Below, in pieces: positions 1-8,795 of a stretch of DNA of 64,000 bases (its first letter is position 1; every line of letters begins with the position of its first letter). The notes below the pieces were generated by a model. The model saw only the letters and a program-made list of their open reading frames with translations, made no database searches and had not been told where the DNA came from. Location: NCBI GenBank assembly GCA_964423615.1, contig CAYRFQ010000009.1, positions 107,702 to 171,701 of the forward strand, read 5' to 3'. The translations under genes and the position numbers were made by a program. Source of the stretch: CAYRFQ01 sp964423615 (lineage in GTDB: Bacteria; Planctomycetota; Planctomycetia; Gemmatales; Gemmataceae).

Positions 1-822
1 AGCGACCTTTGTCACGAAGCTTCGGTGAAATGTATCGAACAGGCGGGAGTCGATCCCAAGGACATTGACCTCTGCCTTGTAGCGACCTTTACTCCGGACA
101 TGTCATTTCCGTCGACGGCTTGTTTGCTTCAAGACCGATTGAAACTCAACTGTCCGGCGGTAGACCTGCAAGCGGCGTGTGCCGGTTTCATGTATGCGTT
201 GATTACGGGTGCGGCGTATGTTGCTTCTGGGGCCAGCGATCTTGCGTTGATCGTTGGGGGAGATTGTAACTCACGGATTCTCAATCCCGACGACATCAAG
301 ACGTACCCACTTTTCGGAGATGGTGCTGGGGCTGTTCTGCTCACGAAGGGAAGCCCCGACCAAGGAATCTTGAGTTATAGCATGGGTGCCGATGGGAGCG
401 GCGGTGATTTGTTGAGCCGACCGGCTTGTGGCAGCCGGATGCCTCCCAGTGCGGACTTGCTCGAGCAAGGCATGCATTACATGTACATGGACGGTCGGGC
501 CGTGTTTCGGTGGGCCGTCGCAATTTTGTGCGACACTATCCAAGACGTCCTGGATCACGCCGAAATGCAACCGAACGACGTAGATTTGTACATACCTCAC
601 CAAGCGAACATCCGCATCATCAACGCGGGTATCGACGTTCTTGACATTCCTCGGTCGAAGGTCTTCAATAATCTCGATAAGTATGGGAATACGTCGGCTG
701 GCTCGATACCATTAGCGCTTGATGAAGCCATCCAGGAAGGCTGGGTCGAACCTGGAAAGCTCATGGTGATGAGTGGGTTTGGAGCCGGACTGACTTGGGG
801 GACGGCTTTGATGCGTTGGTAA
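1..822 (+). CDS. fabH: 3-oxoacyl-ACP synthase III (FabH), 5'-truncated by the window edge
   Basis: Beta-ketoacyl-ACP synthase III condenses acetyl-CoA with malonyl-ACP to start type II fatty-acid synthesis in the cytosol. The frame is open to base 1, so the first visible GTG (25) is not the true start; about 50-60 N-terminal residues of the usual ~325 lie outside. The thiolase-fold triad is visible: Cys in ACAGF (codon 178-180), His in PHQAN (598-600) and Asn in GNTSAGS (688-690). The C-terminal GFGAGLTWG glycine motif is also present. The gene ends 257 bp before bioB on the same strand; both feed acyl metabolism (biotin is the acetyl-CoA carboxylase cofactor), but co-transcription is only inferred. 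A KASIII-like paralogue cannot be excluded without the N-terminus. Confidence 0.93.
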   Translation, partial: SDLCHEASVKCIEQAGVDPKDIDLCLVATFTPDMSFPSTACLLQDRLKLNCPAVDLQAACAGFMYALITGAAYVASGASDLALIVGGDCNSRILNPDDIKTYPLFGDGAGAVLLTKGSPDQGILSYSMGADGSGGDLLSRPACGSRMPPSADLLEQGMHYMYMDGRAVFRWAVAILCDTIQDVLDHAEMQPNDVDLYIPHQANIRIINAGIDVLDIPRSKVFNNLDKYGNTSAGSIPLALDEAIQEGWVEPGKLMVMSGFGAGLTWGTALMRW

Positions 823-921
823 ACCATCGTCGGACCACGTTGCCACAGCCGTTCAATTAATTTATAGAGAAACGCCCCTTCTCGAGGAAAAATCCCTTGG
901 GAATCTACCGGGGTTGAAATT

Positions 922-942
922 CTTCTTCCTCGAGCGAAGAAG
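922..942 (+). other. Small inverted repeat between fabH and bioB
   Basis: CTTCTTC (922-928) and GAAGAAG (936-942) form a perfect 7-bp stem around a 7-nt loop. No U-run follows, so it is a poor intrinsic terminator. It could be a weak operator or leader hairpin ahead of bioB, or chance. I see no recognisable BirA-type operator or riboswitch here. Confidence 0.25.
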
Positions 943-1079
943 GATCTCGAGATTACCGAGCGTTCTGGAAGTCATCTCTCGGCTACCAGGAAGAGGCCCA
1001 AACCTGAGCAAAGTTTGTAACTCGAGGGTTGAGGGGCCTGAGCGAATGACAACAACTTCAACGGATCGACCTCACTGGC

Positions 1080-2018
1080 ATGAAGACACTTCAAGAACTC
1101 CGCACGATTTACGACCAGCCGTTGCCTGAGTTGCTTTGGCAAGCTCAAGAAGTTCATCGGACGCACCATGACCCTGCGGACGTCCAACGGTGTGCCTTGT
1201 TGAGTATAAAGACGGGTGGTTGCCCCGAAGATTGCGGCTATTGCTCGCAAAGTGCTCATTACGAAACCCCTGTCGAAAACGACGCGTTGATGAATGTCGA
1301 GGAAGTTCGTCGTCGAGCCGAGCAGGCCAAAGAACTCGGAGCAACTCGCTTTTGTATGGGCGCGGCCTGGAGGGAAGTGAAGGACGGTCCACAGTTCGAG
1401 CGAGTGCTCGAAATGGTCCGGATCGTTCGTGATCTAGACATGGAGGCGTGTGTGACTCTCGGCATGCTCAATGAGGAGCAAGCGGGGCGTCTACACGAAG
1501 CTGGACTTACGGCCTACAACCACAACCTCGATACGTCGCGTCGGCACTACCCGAATATCATAACGACGCGAACTTATGACGAGCGTATTCGGACTTTGGA
1601 GGCGGTTCAAAAGGCCAACATCTCTGTTTGTTGCGGAGGGATCGTCGGCATGGGCGAGAACGAAGACGACCGTTTGATGATGCTCGCCGAGTTGACAGCC
1701 TTGGAAACGCCTCCCGAAAGTGTGCCCATCAATTCGCTTGTCCCTATCGCAGGCACTCCCCTTGAGAACGCCCGCCAAGTTGATTCTGTCGAACTCGTCC
1801 GGTTGATCGCCACGACTCGTATCGTATTTCCGAAGGCTCGGGTGCGTTTGAGCGCAGGGCGTGACCGGATGAGCCGAGAACTCCAAATCCTGTGCTTTCT
1901 CGCAGGAGCGAACTCGATCTTTTTCGGCGATAAACTCCTTACGGCCGATAATCCTGATGCGAGCGACGATGCCAAACTGTTCCGGGCCATGGGTCTTCCG
2001 GTTTTGAGTTCGTCATGA
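1080..2018 (+). CDS. bioB: Biotin synthase BioB
   Basis: Radical-SAM enzyme that inserts sulfur into dethiobiotin, the last step of biotin synthesis. The 4Fe-4S cysteines C48, C52 and C55 lie in GGCPEDCGYCSQSAHY. Further family signatures are CMGAAWREVKDGPQFERV, YNHNLDTSRRHYPNI and the C-terminal FFGDKLLT segment. At 312 aa it is a little shorter than the usual ~330-345 but complete at both ends. It starts at ATG 1080; there is no strong Shine-Dalgarno. Its stop overlaps the ATG of bioF by 4 bp, indicating translational coupling. bioA and bioD are not in the window. Confidence 0.96.
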   Translation: MKTLQELRTIYDQPLPELLWQAQEVHRTHHDPADVQRCALLSIKTGGCPEDCGYCSQSAHYETPVENDALMNVEEVRRRAEQAKELGATRFCMGAAWREVKDGPQFERVLEMVRIVRDLDMEACVTLGMLNEEQAGRLHEAGLTAYNHNLDTSRRHYPNIITTRTYDERIRTLEAVQKANISVCCGGIVGMGENEDDRLMMLAELTALETPPESVPINSLVPIAGTPLENARQVDSVELVRLIATTRIVFPKARVRLSAGRDRMSRELQILCFLAGANSIFFGDKLLTADNPDASDDAKLFRAMGLPVLSSS

Positions 2019-3148
2019 GCCTGTCCGACCGCTGGGCGAATAATCTGGAAGGCCTCAGGGAACGAGGACGTTATCGAACGCTCGTGGTGTCCTCGGGAAT
2101 CGATTTCACGTCGAACGATTACCTTGGCTACGCAGGTGGTCGGGCTTTTCTTTTTGAGAAGGTGACCCCGGCGTCAGACGTGTCTTTCAGCGGCACGGCT
2201 TCGCGTTTGTTGCGAGGTCACCATCCGATCTGGGAGAAAGTCGAAGCCGAACTCGCCCGATGGCACGGAGCGGAGACGGCCCTTGTCATGACTTCCGGTT
2301 ACGCTGCCAACGAGGGTTTGTTGTCGACGATCGTTGAACCACAAGATTGGGTGGCCTCGGACGAATACAACCACGCGTCGATCATCGATGGACTGCGACT
2401 TGCGAAGGCTCAGAAATACATCTTTCGACATAATGACCTGGATCATCTCGAAGATGGACTCCGGGAAGCCATTCGCTCGGGTAGTTCGACACGGGAGCGA
2501 TTTATCGTGACCGAATCCCTCTTCAGCATGGAGGGAGATTCGGCTCCACTCCGAGAAATCTCCGAGCTTGCTGAGCGTTACGATGCCAACTTGGTGGTCG
2601 ATGAGGCCCATGCAACTGGGTGTTTCGGGCAAAATGGCTCCGGATTGGTGGATGCGCTCGGCTTGAGGTCGAAGGTCCTTGCGACGGTGCACACTGGAGG
2701 GAAAGCGCTGGCCGTTTCCGGAGCGTATGTTTGTGGTTCGTCTCAGCTGAAAGCTCTGCTCGTGAATAAATGCCGGCATTTTATCTTCACGACAGCGTTG
2801 CCGCCGCAAGTTGGAGTCCGATGGCTGGAGACACTGCCCATCGTGGAATCGGATGAAGAGGGACGGGAACGCCTTCACTCCAATGCGAGAACGGTGCGTA
2901 AGCTGGTCGACGCGTTCGGGCTTGAGACGATTGGGGATCATTACGTTGTGCCGATCGTGGTCGGTGAAGACCGTCGAGCCGTTGGGCTTTCCAGCCGATT
3001 CCAACAGTTAGGTGTCGATTTGCGAGCCATTCGCCCGCCAACCGTACCTCAGGGGACAGCGCGGTTACGCATTTCTGTTCATGCCGATCATTCGCTTGAC
3101 GATCTTGAACGCCTCGTGATGCCCGAGATACAGCGAACAATTTCATGA
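2015..3148 (+). CDS. bioF: 8-amino-7-oxononanoate synthase BioF
   Basis: PLP-dependent alpha-oxoamine synthase that condenses pimeloyl-ACP/CoA with alanine to give KAPA, the first committed biotin-ring step. Visible family features are FTSNDYLGYA near the N-terminus, the GTASRLLRGHH segment, SLFSMEGDSAPL, the aspartate of DEAHATG that pairs with the PLP pyridine nitrogen, and Schiff-base lysine K230 in HTGGKALAVSGAYV. The 377-aa length is normal. The start overlaps the bioB stop (ATGA). Related KBL or serine palmitoyltransferase functions are possible from sequence alone, but the bioB fusion-like overlap makes BioF by far the most likely. Confidence 0.94.
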   Translation: MSLSDRWANNLEGLRERGRYRTLVVSSGIDFTSNDYLGYAGGRAFLFEKVTPASDVSFSGTASRLLRGHHPIWEKVEAELARWHGAETALVMTSGYAANEGLLSTIVEPQDWVASDEYNHASIIDGLRLAKAQKYIFRHNDLDHLEDGLREAIRSGSSTRERFIVTESLFSMEGDSAPLREISELAERYDANLVVDEAHATGCFGQNGSGLVDALGLRSKVLATVHTGGKALAVSGAYVCGSSQLKALLVNKCRHFIFTTALPPQVGVRWLETLPIVESDEEGRERLHSNARTVRKLVDAFGLETIGDHYVVPIVVGEDRRAVGLSSRFQQLGVDLRAIRPPTVPQGTARLRISVHADHSLDDLERLVMPEIQRTIS

Positions 3149-3321
3149 TTCGGTTCGCTTTTTCGTTCAAGATCGTTGCCTCCTCGAAACATCGTGAGCA
3201 GTCAGTTGTACCTGCGTTGTGATTGGCGGTACACTGACGGAAATCCATCAACGGTGAACCTGCGACCCCTTGACGTGTGTCTTTCATATCCGATCTCGGG
3301 AGTATTTTGCGCGGAAGATCT

Positions 3322-3732
3322 ATGTTTGAATTTTTTGACCATACGGCGGATCTTGGACTTCGGATTCAGTCTCCCGATTTGAATAGTCTTTTTGAAGAAG
3401 CCGCGCGTGCGATGTTCACGGCAGTCGTGGAAGATCTCTCGACTATCGAGGACAAGGTCGAAGTCGAAATCCGGATCGAAGGCGACGAAGTCGATTATCT
3501 TCTTTTCGATTGGCTCACGGATTTGTTGATTCGCTTCGATGCGGATCACATGTTGTTCGGGAAATTCGAGGTCGAGGTCACGCCGACCGGAATGAGGGGC
3601 AGGGTTTGGGGAGAGAAGATCGACCGATCGCGGCACGAGATCGAGCACGAGGTCAAGGCCATAACTTATCACGGTCTTGCTGTGGAACAAACCGAAGCCG
3701 GATGGTTGGCCGAGATTATTGTGGACATCTGA
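3322..3732 (+). CDS. Archease, RtcB cofactor
   Basis: Archease is a small acidic protein that stimulates guanylation and turnover of the RtcB RNA ligase. The 136-aa product begins with the characteristic FEFFDHTADLGLRIQS and has the acidic metal-site segment EGDEVDYLLFDWLTDLLIRFD, then a C-terminal VKAITYHGLAVE strand. I chose ATG 3322 over the upstream in-frame start at 3277 because family members begin at this FEFFDHTAD motif and a GGAAG lies just upstream. The gene sits 33 bp before rtcB on the same strand, the classical archease-RtcB pairing, which supports the assignment strongly. Confidence 0.93.
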   Translation: MFEFFDHTADLGLRIQSPDLNSLFEEAARAMFTAVVEDLSTIEDKVEVEIRIEGDEVDYLLFDWLTDLLIRFDADHMLFGKFEVEVTPTGMRGRVWGEKIDRSRHEIEHEVKAITYHGLAVEQTEAGWLAEIIVDI

Positions 3733-3765
3733 AAACAAGAGACAGTCACCAAAAGGAAATAGATC

Positions 3766-6744
3766 ATGGGAAAAGGCGCCTTTCACGGTCCTTTAGAAAA
3801 AGTAGACGATTGTTGCTACCGCATCCCGAAGAGCTACAAGGAGGGGATGCTGGTCGATGGAATGATCTTTGCCGACGAGAATCTCATCGATCAAATTCGG
3901 GCTGACCAAGCCCCCGAACAAGTCGCCAACGTCGCTTTTTTGCCAGGGATTCAAGGATACAGCTTGGCCATGCCCGACATTCATTGGGGCTATGGTTTCT
4001 GTATCGGAGGTGTTTGCGCGACCGATCCAGAGGAGGACGGCGTTATTTCACCTGGGGGAGTTGGGTACGATATTAACTGCCTCTCCGGTGACACCGAAGT
4101 TTTACACGCTCACGGTTATACACGCCGCATTGACGAGTATCTCGAATGGAAAAGTGATCGACTCGCATGCATGAACCTCGTCAATTCGGACCAGGAAGAC
4201 ACCCCCATTCTTCGATGGTTTAGTCAGAAACCCAGAGCACCAGTCCTCCGTGTTACTCTCAGCTCGGGACGACAAATCAAAGCGACGGCTGACCATCCTT
4301 TCTGGACGCCACAAGGTATGGTTCCCCTGGGAGAGTTGGAACCCGGTGATCGAGTGGCTGTCGTCCCGTTCGAGGGTGTTCCTTATGAGCGGCCAACGAA
4401 CGATGTTCTTGTTTCGGAGGAGACTTTTCGAGCCAAGTGGGCTGAACTCGGAAAGGCGGAAGACGGCAACGCACTGAATCAGGCACTCGCGTTTCTTCGA
4501 GACCGAGATCTACTTCCGCTGCGATATGATTCACCCGCACTTCCTTATTTGTGCAAAATTCTTGGTTTCGTGTTTGGGGATGGAAACCTCCATTTCTCAG
4601 GGGGGAACCGAAAAGGAGTGGTCTGGTTTTACGGTTCGGCTGAGGATTTGGAACTCATCCGTAGTGACATCGAACGAATCGGATTCACACCTTCGAAGGT
4701 CTACTCACGCGAACGGCATCACACGATCCAAACGACCAACCGAGAATATTCCTTCGACCGGACGGAGGAATCTTTCGAGGTGACGGGTTCCAGTTTTGGT
4801 GTTATGTTGAGCTGTCTTGGAGCACCTATTGGGAAAAAAACCGCGCAAGATTTCACCGCCCCGAAGTGGCTTGAGACCGCACCTATTTGGCAAAGGCGTA
4901 TGTTTCTAGCAGCGTTTTTTGGTGCTGAGCTAACGACACCAACGACAATTCCGCAGCATGGGACGGTTTTCGCTGCGCCCACGGTTGGTCTGAATAAACT
5001 CCCGGAGTATGCAGACTCCGGTGCCGAGTTCTTGAGTGTGTTGTCGGAGTGGCTTTTGGACTTCGGAGTCGAAACACAAGCGATAGCTTACGAACCACCA
5101 ATGAAGCATCAGTCGACTTGTCGTTGGCGGCTTCTATTGTCACCGAAAGTGGGAAGTCTCATCAACTTGTGGAGTCGGGTTGGTTTTCATTACAACCGCA
5201 AACGAAGCTCGCAGGCGGCCTTGGCGACGCAATACTTGAAACTCAAACAATGCCACCTCGATGAACGAACCAGGGCCGTCGAACACATCCGAGGAATGGC
5301 CGCTGCAGGAACGAGACGTGGCGAGATCGTGGCTGCGGTCGCTGACTCTGTCAATCAACGATTTGTCGAACGGGTGCTTTACTCGGAGGAAATCCCAACG
5401 CCCCGTGTCAGCCAAGAGTTTCCGACATTTGCCGCGTTTGCCGAGTCTGTTCGGATTGCCGATACGAGCAACATGGTATGGGACTCGATCTCGAGTCTCG
5501 AAATTTTGGAGGATTTCGACGGACTCGTTTATGATTTCACGGTGTTGCACGACGATCACAACTTCGTAGCGAATGGTTGTGTGGTGAGCAACTGTGGTGT
5601 TCGTTTAGTGCGTTCGAACCTTTACTACCGGGACGTAAAAAATCAGCTCAAGAAACTTGTCGAGTCACTTTTCCGGACGGTCCCTACGGGTGCAGGTAAA
5701 TCGGGGCAATTCACGTTTCGCGGCAAGGACATGAAGCGTCTTCTTGGCGAAGGGGCGAGTTATCTGTTGGAGCACGACTACGGAGCGGGTCGTGACATTC
5801 AGTTCACTGAAGCGGGTGGCTATCTGGCGGGTGCTGATCCGGATGCCGTGAGTGATTTCGCCAAGAAGCGTGGTGCCGAGCAGTGTGGAACGCTGGGTTC
5901 GGGGAATCACTTTTTGGAAGTCCAAATCGTCGATGCCATTTTCGATGAACAAGCCGCCCAAGTCATGGGCCTCGAGAAAGACATGGTGTGCGTGATGATC
6001 CATAGCGGATCACGTGGGCTGGGATATCAAGTTTGTGATGATGCTTTGAAAGTGCTTCGGAAGGCGCCCGAGAAATACGGCATCCACTTGCCGGATCGTC
6101 AACTGGCGTGTGCTCCCATCAATAGTCCGGAAGGAAGAGAATATATAGCGGCCATGCGGGCCGCGGCGAACTTCGCGTGGTGTAATCGTCAGCTGCTGAT
6201 GTATCAGGCGCGGAACGTGTTTGCGGACGTGTTTGGGCAAACGTGGGAGCAATTGCAGATGAATTTGATCTACGATGTTTCGCACAACATTGCGAAACTC
6301 GAAGAGCACACGATCAACGGTAAGAAGCGTAAAGTGTGGGTTCACCGGAAGGGGGCCACGCGGGCGTTTCCTCCGGACCATCCAGAGATTCCGCTGGCTT
6401 ACAAGAAAGTGGGACAACCGGTCATTATTCCGGGGGACATGGGGACGGCGAGCTGGGTGTTGGTTGGTCAACCAGGGAGCATGGAGAAGACGTTCGGAAC
6501 GACCTGTCATGGGGCTGGACGACAGATGAGTCGCACGGCGGCGGTGAAAGATGCTGCTGGACGACGGATCGACAAGGAACTCGAAGCCCAAGGGGTTATT
6601 GCTCGAGCCCAGAGCCGTAAGGGACTCGCGGAGGAACAACCCAAGGCCTATAAGAACGTTGACGAAGTAGTCGATGTGGTCCATAAAGCCGACATCTCGA
6701 AAAAAGTAGCCAGGATGCGGCCCATTGGAGTGATCAAAGGGTAG
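3766..6744 (+). CDS. rtcB: RNA-splicing ligase RtcB, intein-containing precursor
   Basis: RtcB joins 2',3'-cyclic-phosphate (or 3'-phosphate) and 5'-hydroxyl RNA ends using GTP and Mn2+. The 992-aa precursor contains a 505-aa intein (residues 105-609). After removal the exteins give a 487-aa RtcB, normal for the family. Extein motifs are MPDIHWGYGFCIGGV, GGVGYDIN|CGVRL (the Cys is a metal ligand and the splice junction), GSGNHFLEVQ, HSGSRGLG and the guanylylated-histidine motif CHGAGRQMSR. An AAGGA Shine-Dalgarno lies 8 nt before ATG 3766. It is preceded by archease, so an RNA-repair or splicing role is likely. Splicing must occur for activity, because the intein interrupts the active site. 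Confidence 0.96.
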   Translation: MGKGAFHGPLEKVDDCCYRIPKSYKEGMLVDGMIFADENLIDQIRADQAPEQVANVAFLPGIQGYSLAMPDIHWGYGFCIGGVCATDPEEDGVISPGGVGYDINCLSGDTEVLHAHGYTRRIDEYLEWKSDRLACMNLVNSDQEDTPILRWFSQKPRAPVLRVTLSSGRQIKATADHPFWTPQGMVPLGELEPGDRVAVVPFEGVPYERPTNDVLVSEETFRAKWAELGKAEDGNALNQALAFLRDRDLLPLRYDSPALPYLCKILGFVFGDGNLHFSGGNRKGVVWFYGSAEDLELIRSDIERIGFTPSKVYSRERHHTIQTTNREYSFDRTEESFEVTGSSFGVMLSCLGAPIGKKTAQDFTAPKWLETAPIWQRRMFLAAFFGAELTTPTTIPQHGTVFAAPTVGLNKLPEYADSGAEFLSVLSEWLLDFGVETQAIAYEPPMKHQSTCRWRLLLSPKVGSLINLWSRVGFHYNRKRSSQAALATQYLKLKQCHLDERTRAVEHIRGMAAAGTRRGEIVAAVADSVNQRFVERVLYSEEIPTPRVSQEFPTFAAFAESVRIADTSNMVWDSISSLEILEDFDGLVYDFTVLHDDHNFVANGCVVSNCGVRLVRSNLYYRDVKNQLKKLVESLFRTVPTGAGKSGQFTFRGKDMKRLLGEGASYLLEHDYGAGRDIQFTEAGGYLAGADPDAVSDFAKKRGAEQCGTLGSGNHFLEVQIVDAIFDEQAAQVMGLEKDMVCVMIHSGSRGLGYQVCDDALKVLRKAPEKYGIHLPDRQLACAPINSPEGREYIAAMRAAANFAWCNRQLLMYQARNVFADVFGQTWEQLQMNLIYDVSHNIAKLEEHTINGKKRKVWVHRKGATRAFPPDHPEIPLAYKKVGQPVIIPGDMGTASWVLVGQPGSMEKTFGTTCHGAGRQMSRTAAVKDAAGRRIDKELEAQGVIARAQSRKGLAEEQPKAYKNVDEVVDVVHKADISKKVARMRPIGVIKG
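4078..5592 (+). other. Intein inside RtcB, LAGLIDADG-type
   Basis: The in-frame insertion begins at Cys105 (block A, CLSGDTEVL) and ends at Asn609 before Cys610. Block B carries the TxxH motif (T174, H177 in ATADHPFWT). Block F is VYDFTVLHDDHNFVANG. The terminal dipeptide is Ser608-Asn609, not the usual His-Asn. A DOD homing-endonuclease domain is present: motif 1 LGFVFGDGNL (Asp272) is good, but motif 2 FLAAFFGAEL (about 381-390) has Glu in place of the catalytic Asp. The site is the metal-ligand Cys of RtcB, which is also used by the Pyrococcus horikoshii RtcB intein as I recall. Boundaries follow from the intact extein sequence on either side. Confidence 0.95.
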
Positions 6745-6774
6745 AGCTTTGTTGGGGTGCTTTTGGGTAGAAGT

Positions 6775-6957
6775 TTAGGAAGCTGCGGGATCGATTTTTT
6801 TCACTGTGTGGAGACCTGCGCGGATAATGAAACGGTCGCCCGAGGCCTTTGTGACCAGGCTGCGATGAGGTTGGCCGTGTTCGTCGTAGGTACTCTTCTG
6901 CAGCTCAAAACAAGTACACTCGAGCCGCGTGGAAATACGATTGTTTAGAAAATTCAA
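6775..6957 (-). CDS. Possible small protein (about 60-80 aa), unproven
   Basis: The minus-strand frame between rtcB and the membrane-protein gene reads as a protein-like sequence (for example RLECTCFELQKSTYDEHGQP and TKASGDRFIIRAGLHTVKK), with normal residue balance. The only start in the ORF is TTG 6957, although the frame stays open about 35 nt further upstream without an ATG. No clear Shine-Dalgarno or homologue is recognised. It would be convergent with rtcB. It may be a real small gene, a 3' remnant of a larger one, or chance. The rest of 6745-7153 shows nothing else. Confidence 0.35.
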   Translation of the reverse strand: MNFLNNRISTRLECTCFELQKSTYDEHGQPHRSLVTKASGDRFIIRAGLHTVKKIDPAAS

Positions 6958-7153
6958 ATCACGAAGTCCCGAAGAGCGGTCCGTCCCATCTCAGTATTGT
7001 CATTTCCAAAATTTCGGCTAAAAAATTCTCTTGGGATTTGGATTGTCGACGAGTGATCTTTCGCACGAGTTGACAATTGTTTGTCCCCCAAATCCAGACA
7101 ATTCTCACGAGCGTAGCCGAATGTTGAGGCGATAACCGTAAAGAGTGACTCGC

Positions 7154-8569
7154 ATGATATTGCCCGCGTCCATCTTCCTGGATTTCAATCTCCCCAACGC
7201 AACCACGTGGTTTTATTTCTCGTTTTTGGTGGCGATGGCGCTATTCTTCAAGTTTTCCAGACCCTTCACAATTCGTAACCTCGACATTCTGACTATTTTT
7301 CTTTTCGTGCCGGGGTTGTTGTTGATCATGGAGGGCAAGAACGAAAGCGTTCAGCCACTGCCGTCGGAAGAAATCGCGAAACAAGCATCACTCGTGGTCT
7401 CTGCGGCACCGGACCCGATGGGGACGCCGGTTACGAACGTCACGAGAGTAAGCACGGTTCGTAATCCTCCCTCGAACTACGCGGGCGTGAAAATATGGGC
7501 GGGTTATCTGTGGCTCCTGTGTTGTGCGTCTTACTTTATTTTTCGGTGTCTGTTGGATTTGATATTGGTCCGCCGGCCAGCGATTTCGGCGAACTTGGAT
7601 TTTGGTGGTTTGGTTTGGCTTAGCGCGACTTTGTTTCTTTGTTTGGGTGCGGTAGCCTTTGTTCACGATAACAACATTACCGGCAAACGAAACACCGTGC
7701 TGACCAAGGCGGAGCAGAAAGAAAGCCCTGTGGCTGCGGAGGCTGGCCATTCGAGCGTGCCGTTGGTCGTGGTGCAAAATCAAGTGCGGGCTTCTTGGGT
7801 ACTAGTGCGAGTCGCTGCGGTGCTTTGTCACTTGTCGGTTGTTCTGGGGTTGATCTTCGTGGGTTGGCGACATTTCCAGGATAGCTCTTCGGGAATGGCA
7901 GCGGCCACGATGTACCTGCTGTTGCCCTATACGGGATATTTCGTGGGGCAACTGCACCATGTGTTTCCGATGGCGTTGTTGATATGGGCTATCGTGTTTT
8001 ATCGGAACTCGATTACGGCGGGAATACTACTCGGACTCGCGGCGGGAACGATGTTTTTTCCGGCATTGCTCATTCCGATTTGGCTCAGCTTCTATCGACG
8101 AGGGGGTGCGTGGACGTTTGTGCTGTCTTGTTTCTCGGCGATGGCGGTGTGTCTTACGACAATCTCGTTGTTGTTGTGGTTGAACAATGATTTCGCCAAA
8201 ACGGTTGCGGAGACGCTAGAATTGCCGGACTGGCAGCCTTGGGCTTGGTCGATGCCGAGGTATGAAAGTTTTTGGAGCGGTTTCCACTGGGCCTACCGAA
8301 TGCCGGTTTTCATTTTGTACATGGCCTTCGTAATCATCACGGCGTTCTGGCCGCATCCCAAGAATTTGGCCCACGTCATCTCACTATCGGCGGGCGTTCT
8401 TATTGGATTACAACTCTGGTACGGAGACATGGGCGGGGTGTATGTGCTGTGGTATTTGCCTCTGCTGTTGTTGATGGTTTTCCGGCCAAACCTATCGCAT
8501 CGTATGCCCGTCGCCCAACCCGACGACCATCCGAAATTTCAACACATGATTACCAAAGCTGTGGCGTAA
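7154..8569 (+). CDS. Polytopic membrane protein of unknown function
   Basis: A 471-aa hydrophobic protein with roughly ten or eleven predicted membrane segments. The first follows residue 15 (TWFYFSFLVAMALFF). A hydrophilic stretch at about residues 60-110 and another at about 180-215 probably form loops. The middle (YTGYFVGQLHHVFPMALLIW, then a glycine-rich helix) is reminiscent of GT-C/DUF2029-like polyprenol-dependent mannosyltransferase folds, but I see no diagnostic acidic motif, so no function is claimed. ATG 7154 is preferred over GTG 7145, having AAGAG about 9 nt upstream. It stands alone, 226 bp before the next gene. Confidence 0.8.
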   Translation: MILPASIFLDFNLPNATTWFYFSFLVAMALFFKFSRPFTIRNLDILTIFLFVPGLLLIMEGKNESVQPLPSEEIAKQASLVVSAAPDPMGTPVTNVTRVSTVRNPPSNYAGVKIWAGYLWLLCCASYFIFRCLLDLILVRRPAISANLDFGGLVWLSATLFLCLGAVAFVHDNNITGKRNTVLTKAEQKESPVAAEAGHSSVPLVVVQNQVRASWVLVRVAAVLCHLSVVLGLIFVGWRHFQDSSSGMAAATMYLLLPYTGYFVGQLHHVFPMALLIWAIVFYRNSITAGILLGLAAGTMFFPALLIPIWLSFYRRGGAWTFVLSCFSAMAVCLTTISLLLWLNNDFAKTVAETLELPDWQPWAWSMPRYESFWSGFHWAYRMPVFILYMAFVIITAFWPHPKNLAHVISLSAGVLIGLQLWYGDMGGVYVLWYLPLLLLMVFRPNLSHRMPVAQPDDHPKFQHMITKAVA

Positions 8570-8795
8570 GAACAGTGCGTGCCGTGGTCAACGAACGCGG
8601 GCTTTGGTGACTTGGATGTCGGAATTTTGGTCGCCAATCAGTTAGTCTTTGCGGACGTAGAGGGTCGTCGGTAGAATTGACCCGATGTAGTATGCTACTG
8701 CGCAAACGAATTTTCTTCCGTGAATTCCTCGCCAAAACGACGGAGAAAACGGAATCCCTCCGAGGCCTCAGAAGGCCGAAATCAGGATCTTGCTT

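Noticed and set aside
2174..3004. 276-codon minus-strand frame
   Set aside because: Antisense to bioF; a shadow of its codon usage.
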